This document shows, piece by piece, positions 42,844 to 48,968 of a stretch of 48,968 nucleotides of DNA (within the stretch, counting starts at the first letter, position 1; every line of letters starts with the position of its first letter). Below the pieces are notes generated by a model. The model made no database searches, had not been told where the DNA came from, and was given only the letters and a program-made list of their open reading frames with translations. This stretch comes from Bacillus timonensis (lineage in GTDB: Bacteria > Bacillota > Bacilli > Bacillales > Bacillaceae_L): NCBI RefSeq assembly GCF_004799755.1, contig NZ_SLUB01000032.1:1-48968 (forward strand), in the 5' to 3' direction. Made by a program: the position numbers and the translations under genes.

Positions 42844-44559
42844 TTACCTCAATACTGACTCCTTCACTCTATCTACGATCCAACGATTTCGAATCCTTTT
42901 CCCCCAACCCTCTCCATTTTCTTTTAGAGACTGGACTCTCCAGTACATTGGGGGGTGCGGCATAAATTGAAATTCAATAAACCTCCATATTAACGAATCC
43001 CGCTCAATGGATGACTTTTCCTTCTCTTTTTCGTCTTTAATAACCGTGCTATATGAAAGTGATTTATTAATCGCTGCATCCTGTTTCTCTGATAAAGCGA
43101 TTAAACTATTTGACATTTGCTCACTCCCACCTCTAAGAAGAGATGCGCCTAGATGATCCGCACGAACCTCCATCCATTGTGAGCAAAAGGACTGAAAAAC
43201 AGAGAAAAACATCATTAAGAAAAAGACTACTAAAAAGATTGATACTTTATGCTCCTCTATATTTGTTATATTTTCTTCAATCAATAAGACAAATGCAATT
43301 AGAATCATAAGATAACCTAATTTCCAAATCTGTCCCCAAAGCACATCTCTCTTTTTCACATGAATGGCTTCATGGGCAAGGATTCCTTCTATCGCTCCAG
43401 TCGGTAACTTTAAGGTAGCAGTAGTTAGAGTGACCATTGATTTACCGATATTCATACCTGTTGCAAGGCCATTATATTCCGTACTTTCCGTTTCATACAC
43501 ACGAACATTTGGTATACCGGCCCTTTCAAAAATCCGTTGCGATACCTGAATTAATTGAGGATTTACCGTTTCCTTTGCATCTAATGCTACTTTTAAAACT
43601 CTGTCAGAAATATAGAGATTAAAAGCCCAGTAGGCCAATCCTACAGCAACCATGATCCAAGGTGCTACCTCAAAGTAATAGAGAATTAAAAGTAAGCCCG
43701 TATAGGCAGAAACACCTTTTACCGTTGATGCGAAATAGAGCTTTCCAAGCATTCGCTTCATATTCTTCCGATGCCAAAACGGTAGAACCTGTTGTAGTTC
43801 CTTCTCTTTTTCTTCGACCTTCATCCATTCCTCAAATGCTTTTTTCCATTTTTCCGGTTCATGAATTGTCATATACATCGTCTCGCCTGGGACAGATACC
43901 CTCAGTACTTTCTGAAAGCTTGTTGTAAAATCTGCGTTCGACGAAAACATCGTTAATAGTGAGTGAAGTTTTAACAGGTCTACATTTGTTTCTAGTTTCA
44001 CTTCTTCCACATCTTCAATTGGAATTTTTCGAGATTCAAAGCGAGATGTGAGATATAAATACTTTTCATCATTGTCATAAAATACCTTTACAGTAGTATA
44101 AATACCGATTCGCTTTATTACTTCTGTTGCTGTGCTTACAAACCCAAAGACAATCATATATTTTAAAAGGCTATACTCTGGGCCAAACATGTAAAACAGG
44201 ATTGCACCCATCAAAACAAATCCAGTTATGAACAAATCAGATACGATCCGTTTCAAATCACGTTCTAAAGGGATTTTTTCTACCTTAATTTGACGTAATT
44301 CCTTTTCAATCTCGATTCGTTTTTCATTACCGGTCGTTAAAGAGATTGCAAGGAAATATCCACTTGAGATAAACGCCACATAGATAAAGCCATCCATAAA
44401 TGGAAGTTGGTAAAAGACAAATCCGACCGCAAGTAGGCCAAGGATGATTTCAATCACATTTCCTAGTTTTTTATTAATCTTCTCAACGATTAACCCTATT
44501 ACTTGAATCCCAGCACCAACTAAAATATACAATACGATTTCATACCAATTTGGTAGCAA
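42844..44559 (-). CDS. M48-type integral membrane metallopeptidase
   Basis: A 571-residue membrane protein with the zinc motif HEAIHVKKRD (H399, E400 and H403 counted from the earlier GTG at 44568) of M48 peptidases (HtpX/Ste24 type). Four or more membrane helices lie in the first 150 residues, then a soluble part, two further helices, the protease part (YNGLATGMNIGKSMVTLTTA) and helices after the motif. TTG 44559 is preferred over GTG 44568, because AGGTGG lies before it. It follows the lipoprotein gene directly and may cut misfolded membrane proteins. Confidence 0.82.
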   Translation of the reverse strand: MLPNWYEIVLYILVGAGIQVIGLIVEKINKKLGNVIEIILGLLAVGFVFYQLPFMDGFIYVAFISSGYFLAISLTTGNEKRIEIEKELRQIKVEKIPLERDLKRIVSDLFITGFVLMGAILFYMFGPEYSLLKYMIVFGFVSTATEVIKRIGIYTTVKVFYDNDEKYLYLTSRFESRKIPIEDVEEVKLETNVDLLKLHSLLTMFSSNADFTTSFQKVLRVSVPGETMYMTIHEPEKWKKAFEEWMKVEEKEKELQQVLPFWHRKNMKRMLGKLYFASTVKGVSAYTGLLLILYYFEVAPWIMVAVGLAYWAFNLYISDRVLKVALDAKETVNPQLIQVSQRIFERAGIPNVRVYETESTEYNGLATGMNIGKSMVTLTTATLKLPTGAIEGILAHEAIHVKKRDVLWGQIWKLGYLMILIAFVLLIEENITNIEEHKVSIFLVVFFLMMFFSVFQSFCSQWMEVRADHLGASLLRGGSEQMSNSLIALSEKQDAAINKSLSYSTVIKDEKEKEKSSIERDSLIWRFIEFQFMPHPPMYWRVQSLKENGEGWGKRIRNRWIVDRVKESVLR

Positions 44560-44568
44560 AACTTCCAC

Positions 44569-45645
44569 CTACATTTCATTGTTCAGTATCATATTCTCCG
44601 TCATTTTGAGAATTGCTTCCATTTCAAGATCTGGATTCTGGATAATGATCGTATAACGCAGTCCATTCTCATCCCAACTTAAAGCATCAATAAAATCATC
44701 ATAGTCTGCGTGTTGACCACGAACTTCCCATTCTCCAGGTTTAATTTCCGTTCCAGCCTCTTCTGGAGTTGGAAATATTGATACTAATACAGAGGGTAAC
44801 CCTTCATAAGCATAATAAACGGTAATTTCTGGACGATTGACTATCCCTTGAAGATTTACAATTTCAACATTCTCGACAGTCATGTCTTCTTCTGTGAAAA
44901 CAAGGAATGGTTGTGCTAATTCGGTTTGGGCATCTTCAAGTGTCCCAAAGTCTGGCTCAAGATTTGATTCAATTGGGGTAACCGTCACGCTTTCTGGTAT
45001 ATCTAGAGTGAAGGTATCTTCCTTAAAATCTGGTGAAAAGTCGAGCAACTTGTATTCAAACTCGGATTTCGTTTCTTCCACAACAGAGATTGATTTGACG
45101 ACAAACCATGTTTTTTGATCGATCCAAAGTTCAACTTCCCCAAATAAATTAGAATTTGTATTTGGCGCTGCCTTTATATGATATACATTTAAATCCAATA
45201 TTTTTTCTTCACCAACAATTTCATAGTCATGTGTTTTTTTTATAGCTTCTAGCATTGTCATAAGTTGTTCTTTTGGTGAGGAATCTAATAACGGCATACT
45301 ATCCTCTGTTAGATCGATACTAAATGCCGATTCACTTCCCGCATCATAGGAAATCACTTGTTTTCCATCGTTTAACACAGATGATTCATGACCATTGGCA
45401 TCGCCTGTTGTAATAATTTTACGTTTACCGTCCTCTGCCGCGTATTCTTTGAAACTCGCATTTTCAGTGACCTCTCCAGCTGTCGTAAGCTTAATGACAC
45501 CCTCACCATAATAGGATAGTTTACTATCTTTTGCCGATAAGACTTTTGTTACAATTTCTTCAGACGACACAGTCATACCCCCCATACAGGCCGATAACAG
45601 ACCAGTTAGTAAAATAGCAATTAGTAAGACTATTTTTTTCTTCAT
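44569..45645 (-). CDS. LolA-like lipoprotein with DUF4367-type end
   Basis: A 358-residue lipoprotein: signal peptide MKKKIVLLIAILLTGLLSAC with the lipobox LSAC, a LolA/MucB-type beta sheet domain (about 30-215; ISYDAGSESAFSIDLTEDS, YHIKAAPNTNSNLFGEVELW) and a DUF4367-like C-terminal part. Such proteins sense lipids or envelope damage and sit next to sensor systems. It starts 1 base after the kinase stop. Confidence 0.8.
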   Translation of the reverse strand: MKKKIVLLIAILLTGLLSACMGGMTVSSEEIVTKVLSAKDSKLSYYGEGVIKLTTAGEVTENASFKEYAAEDGKRKIITTGDANGHESSVLNDGKQVISYDAGSESAFSIDLTEDSMPLLDSSPKEQLMTMLEAIKKTHDYEIVGEEKILDLNVYHIKAAPNTNSNLFGEVELWIDQKTWFVVKSISVVEETKSEFEYKLLDFSPDFKEDTFTLDIPESVTVTPIESNLEPDFGTLEDAQTELAQPFLVFTEEDMTVENVEIVNLQGIVNRPEITVYYAYEGLPSVLVSIFPTPEEAGTEIKPGEWEVRGQHADYDDFIDALSWDENGLRYTIIIQNPDLEMEAILKMTENMILNNEM

Positions 45646-45646
45646 T

Positions 45647-47110
45647 TTATTCCCTTCCTTCCTTCATCCAGCAAGCAAGCAATGTTCCTTCTTTCTCCGC
45701 TGACCAGATTCCAATTTTCCCATTTTGTTGTTCCATTAACATTTTTGAAATACTTAGTCCAAGACCAGAACTCCCCCCATTATTTCTAGCACCTTCCGCC
45801 TGATAAAAGGGTTGAAAGACTTTGTCCAGTTGTTCTTTTGGGATTCCTTTTCCTCCGTTTTGAATCAAGATAACTGTGCCATTCTTTCTCCAAACCTCAA
45901 TGTCATCACAAAATTCGTTAAACACCCAGTGCGGTAATTGGGTATCACTTGAAATGGCAGCAAGCCAAATCCGATTCCCTTTTTCCGTATGTCGAATAGC
46001 ATTACCCATAATGTTATCCACAACCCTCACCATTTGCTTTGGATCCAGCTCATAGGTTTTTTTTACAGCTTGAGTAACAACTAGTGAAATCCCTTTTCGA
46101 TTACAGGGTTCGTCATATCCAGATAACAACATGTCAAAATACTCTTCCCCCTCAACCTCCACTAGCTCAGTCCTTTGTTTCGAGGATTGTAAAGCGGTAT
46201 ACATGGTCAAGTCATCAAGCATTCGTTTCATATATTCGAGCTTCTCAAATAAAATATCCTTATATTCAAGCCTTTCTTGTTCGGAAAGAGTATCACCATT
46301 TTGCAAGGCTTCCGTATAAGCACGAATAACCGTTAAAGGTGTTTTTAAATCATGTGATAAGGAGGCTACAATAAACTCTTTTTCCTTTTGTTGTTTTGCA
46401 AGTGCATCTTGGGTTTGCTCAATCTGCGCTTTCATTTCCCAAAAATGTTTGATTAAATCGCCTATTTCATCATTTGATTCTTTTGTTTGATTTGATAGCT
46501 TCTCTCCATTTGCAAAAGCCGTCATTTGCTCCTGCAAATAGCCTAATGGCCGGTTCAATTTTCGGTTTAATAGAATCACTACAATGATATAGAGCAGGAC
46601 CATGAAAATACTGAAGGACACACCTAAAAACATGTAGCGATTCGTTACCCCATCGACCCAATCCTCTCTTGCAATAGAAATTTCAAAAATCCCGACAACA
46701 TCATCGTCACCAACAACTGGCTTTTTTAATGTATAGGTACGAGAATTCTTTTGAAGATCATTTAGATTTCTGTATACTTGTTCAATATTTATCGTGGAAA
46801 ATCCATATGAACCTACACTAGGCAAACTAGAAAATACAACAACACCATCTGATCGATATAATGTTATTTTGATAGATTCGTTAGTTAGTGCTTGAACTGA
46901 CTCAAACTGTTCTTCTGGTTGTAGTTGATATAATTTAGGATTTAAAAGATGTGACTCGATCTCCTCCATTTTAGTGGTCATCTCAACGTATTCAACAAAT
47001 GCTTGCTTTTCATCGAGATTACTTAAACTGACATACAGGATGTAAAGTGCCACAACTGGAAGCAACATCACGGTAAAAAAGCTGATCATCAACCATTGTT
47101 TAATTTTCAT
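45647..47110 (-). CDS. Sensor histidine kinase
   Basis: A 487-residue membrane kinase: two helices (about 7-28 and 159-181) flank an extracellular sensor domain. HAMP follows, then the H-box SLSHDLKTPLT (H253), the N-box VVDNIMGNAIRH and GLGLSISKML. A stretch near 384-410 with several aromatic residues (PHWVFNEFCDDIEVW) extends the ATPase domain. The start ATG 47110 overlaps the response regulator stop (ATGA); AGGAGA lies upstream. It would phosphorylate the neighbouring regulator. Confidence 0.9.
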   Translation of the reverse strand: MKIKQWLMISFFTVMLLPVVALYILYVSLSNLDEKQAFVEYVEMTTKMEEIESHLLNPKLYQLQPEEQFESVQALTNESIKITLYRSDGVVVFSSLPSVGSYGFSTINIEQVYRNLNDLQKNSRTYTLKKPVVGDDDVVGIFEISIAREDWVDGVTNRYMFLGVSFSIFMVLLYIIVVILLNRKLNRPLGYLQEQMTAFANGEKLSNQTKESNDEIGDLIKHFWEMKAQIEQTQDALAKQQKEKEFIVASLSHDLKTPLTVIRAYTEALQNGDTLSEQERLEYKDILFEKLEYMKRMLDDLTMYTALQSSKQRTELVEVEGEEYFDMLLSGYDEPCNRKGISLVVTQAVKKTYELDPKQMVRVVDNIMGNAIRHTEKGNRIWLAAISSDTQLPHWVFNEFCDDIEVWRKNGTVILIQNGGKGIPKEQLDKVFQPFYQAEGARNNGGSSGLGLSISKMLMEQQNGKIGIWSAEKEGTLLACWMKEGRE

Positions 47111-47817
47111 ACACTTTGCTCTCCTATAAAACGATAACCAACACCCCAAACCGTTTGAATAAACTTTGCAGAGCGCGTATCATCACCTAGCTTTGACCGA
47201 AGACTTTTAATGTGAACAGTGACTGTATTGTTTCCGTCGACATCTTCTAGTTGCCAAATATGCTCATAGATTTCTTTTTTCGAAAATGTTTGTAATGGGT
47301 TTTTGGCTAACAGAAACAATAATTCCCTTTCTTTGGAACTCATTTGAACTGCGTTGCCGTTTAAAAAAATAAGGTCATTCGTAAAATCGATGGTAAGCCC
47401 ATGAAGATAATTGATTCGATTTTCATTGGATGTCGTTTTGTTATATCTTCTGAATCTTCTTAAGTGAGAGCTAATTCTTGCACTTAGTTCCTCAAGACTA
47501 AATGGTTTCGTGATATAATCATCTGCTCCAAGATTCAATCCTTTGATCTTGCTTTCATCCTCATTTCGTGCACTTAAAATGAGGAGAGGAATTTCACTTT
47601 CCATTCGAATTGTTTTACATAATGTATACCCATCCATTTCAGGAAGCATTAAATCAATTAAGGCAAGGTCATATTGGTCCTCTTTAAAATCCTCCCAGCC
47701 TTCTGTTCCAGTAGAAGCCCATGTTACGGTATACCCTTCTTTCCGTAAATGGTCACATACAATTCGGGCAATTTCTTTATCATCTTCCACAAGAAGAATT
47801 TTTTCAGGTTTTTCCAT
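47107..47817 (-). CDS. OmpR-family response regulator
   Basis: A 236-residue regulator: receiver domain with acid pair D12/D13, phosphorylated D55 (LALIDLMLPEMDG), Lys in ITKPFSLEELSAR, and a winged-helix output (VDGNNTVTVHIKSLRSKLG, TVWGVGYRFIG). First gene of regulator-kinase-lipoprotein-protease. A TATAAT box lies about 30 bases before the start, with no convincing -35. Confidence 0.92.
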   Translation of the reverse strand: MEKPEKILLVEDDKEIARIVCDHLRKEGYTVTWASTGTEGWEDFKEDQYDLALIDLMLPEMDGYTLCKTIRMESEIPLLILSARNEDESKIKGLNLGADDYITKPFSLEELSARISSHLRRFRRYNKTTSNENRINYLHGLTIDFTNDLIFLNGNAVQMSSKERELLFLLAKNPLQTFSKKEIYEHIWQLEDVDGNNTVTVHIKSLRSKLGDDTRSAKFIQTVWGVGYRFIGEQSV

Positions 47818-47974
47818 GGATAACCCCTCTTTCTATCTATTTTCATTATAAAGGAAGTTTTGGTGTGCTCATGGAATTTTTATTTTTACTTAATAATTAA
47901 CGCAAAAAGGTATATTCAGACCTGTTTTATAAAAAAGTAAGGAACGTACATGAATACATAAAGAGGTGTTAATT

Positions 47975-48841
47975 TTGTCTACTAATAAAGGAAATAATAT
48001 TTTGCCACCACAACATCAAACGCATCAGCCCGGAACTGAGACGGAAATGGTGCCAAGACCAGTCTCCGAGGATCATTCCTATCAGGGCAGCAATAAGTTA
48101 AAGGATAAGGTTGCGATTATCACAGGTGGGGATAGTGGAATTGGAAAGGCAGTCGCAATCCATTACGCAAAAGAAGGCGCCAATGTTGTCATCGTTTATT
48201 TGGAAGAGCATGAGGATGCTAAGGAAACAAAGCGACAGATTGAAGAAGAAGGTCAAAAATGCTTACTTCTACCCGGTGATATCGGAAATGAAGAGTCCTG
48301 TAAAGAGATTGTGAAGAAAACCATTGATACGTTTGGACAACTAGATATTTTAGTTAATAATGCAGCTGAACAGCATCCACAAAAAAGCATCTCTAACATA
48401 ACTGCTGAGCAGCTCGAAAAAACATTTCGAACCAATATTTTTTCCTGTTTTTATTTAACGAAGGCTGCTCTTCCCCATTTAAAAAAGGGAAGTTCCATTA
48501 TTAATACAGCTTCTGTTACAGCATACAAAGGAAATGAGCAGCTCGTTGATTATTCAGCAACAAAAGGAGCCGTTGTCTCATTTACAAGGTCCCTTTCTAT
48601 GCAACTAGTTGGAAAAGGAATTCGTGTAAATGGGGTGGCTCCAGGTCCAATTTGGACACCACTTATTCCATCCACTTTTACAAGCGAACAAGTTGCCAAA
48701 TTTGGATCGACAACACCCATGAAGCGTCCAGGACAGCCTGAGGAGGTCGCACCATGCTATGTTTTCCTTGCAAGTGACGACTCCTCTTATATGTCTGGCC
48801 AAATCCTCCACGTTAATGGTGGAGAAATCGTAAATGGGTAA
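47975..48841 (+). CDS. Short-chain dehydrogenase, general-stress type
   Basis: A 288-residue SDR oxidoreductase of the YhdF/YdaD/Gsp39 group. After a Gln/His/Pro-rich N-terminal extension (PPQHQTHQPGTETEMVPRP) come the NAD(P)-binding GGDSGIGKAVA, the NNAAEQHP motif and the catalytic Ser, Tyr and Lys (NTASVTAYKGNEQLVDYSATKG). The start TTG 47975 follows AAAGAGGTG; the GTG 47966 lies inside that site. Substrate unknown. Confidence 0.9.
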   Translation: MSTNKGNNILPPQHQTHQPGTETEMVPRPVSEDHSYQGSNKLKDKVAIITGGDSGIGKAVAIHYAKEGANVVIVYLEEHEDAKETKRQIEEEGQKCLLLPGDIGNEESCKEIVKKTIDTFGQLDILVNNAAEQHPQKSISNITAEQLEKTFRTNIFSCFYLTKAALPHLKKGSSIINTASVTAYKGNEQLVDYSATKGAVVSFTRSLSMQLVGKGIRVNGVAPGPIWTPLIPSTFTSEQVAKFGSTTPMKRPGQPEEVAPCYVFLASDDSSYMSGQILHVNGGEIVNG

Positions 48842-48843
48842 TC

Positions 48844-48872
48844 AAAACCACCAGTGTGAACTGGTGGTTTGT
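48844..48872 (+). terminator. Terminator after the dehydrogenase gene
   Basis: AACCACCAGT pairs with ACTGGTGGTT around a 5-base loop. The remaining 96 bases of the window show no gene. Confidence 0.75.
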
Positions 48873-48968
48873 TCTGCGGCTGAAAGCCTCTCTTACCGGC
48901 CTCGGCCTAAAAGGCCCACTGAATGGTTTCCCCTTATGCACCACATCTACTCGCTGATTCTAAAGAAT

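Noticed and set aside
42318-42965. Plus-strand open frame of 215 codons
   Set aside because: It lies opposite three minus-strand genes with better ribosome sites, has no recognisable domain and odd His/Leu/Pro-rich composition, so it is a shadow.
47880-47960. Sigma-B promoter for the dehydrogenase gene
   Set aside because: No GTTT-N12-16-GGGTAT pattern could be found before the gene, although its relatives are general stress proteins.

Overview
The window is a low-GC Bacillaceae chromosome segment with AGGAGG-type ribosome binding sites, TTG/GTG starts, and long collinearity with the Bacillus subtilis blocks argC-to-yjaZ and yitK-to-yitW. Its respiratory genes point to a facultatively anaerobic, denitrifying Bacillus-type organism (Bacillus azotoformans is the best-known relative with this equipment). 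No rRNA, tRNA, phage, transposase or CRISPR array was recognised.

Layout. (1) 1-1.7 kb: a NERD-domain protein, then ten copies of a 53-bp tandem repeat between convergent genes. (2) 1.7-8.4 kb, mostly minus strand: yjaZ-like metalloprotease, fabF, fabH behind a promoter with a FapR box, a small protein, med, yjaV, yjaU, yjzD and yjzC. comZ, expected next to med, is absent. (3) 8.5-18.1 kb, minus strand: one arginine operon argC-argJ-argB-argD-carA-carB-argF with ARG-box-like operators before argC and carA. (4) 18.1-34.3 kb: an anaerobic respiration and NO region. It holds molybdenum cofactor genes (moeA, mobB, moaE, moaD, mobA), an orphan molybdate permease, a soluble chemoreceptor, the di-iron repair protein Ric, a CuA-containing heme-copper oxidoreductase operon that looks like a nitric oxide reductase, the [4Fe-4S] regulator Fnr, a second Crp/Fnr regulator, a NirJ/AhbD-like radical SAM protein, three DUF2249 proteins, a 12-TM NnrS-like protein and two DUF59 (MIP18-family) proteins. 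(5) 34.3-41.6 kb: yitV, yitU, small proteins, an Ipi-like lipoprotein, yitT, yitS (DegV), cvfB/yitL, yitK (YajQ), ytoQ. (6) 41.7-48.8 kb: an acetyltransferase, an envelope-type operon (response regulator, histidine kinase, lipoprotein, M48 protease, tiny membrane proteins) and a short-chain dehydrogenase.

How it fits together. Eight sites resembling the Bacillus Fnr operator (TGTGA-N6-TCACA) lie in region 4, each about 29-30 bases from its centre to a plausible -10 hexamer, the class II activation geometry. They precede the chemoreceptor (probably reading on into moeA-mobB-moaE-moaD), ric, the NO reductase-like operon, fnr itself, the radical SAM gene, a DUF2249 gene, the second regulator and the DUF2249-DUF2249-NnrS-like-DUF59 operon. 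The last promoter also carries a near-perfect Fur box over its -10. I read the region as one oxygen/NO/iron-controlled regulon set between two conserved Bacillus backbone blocks. A four-helix structured intergenic element lies inside it at 28.87-29.11 kb.
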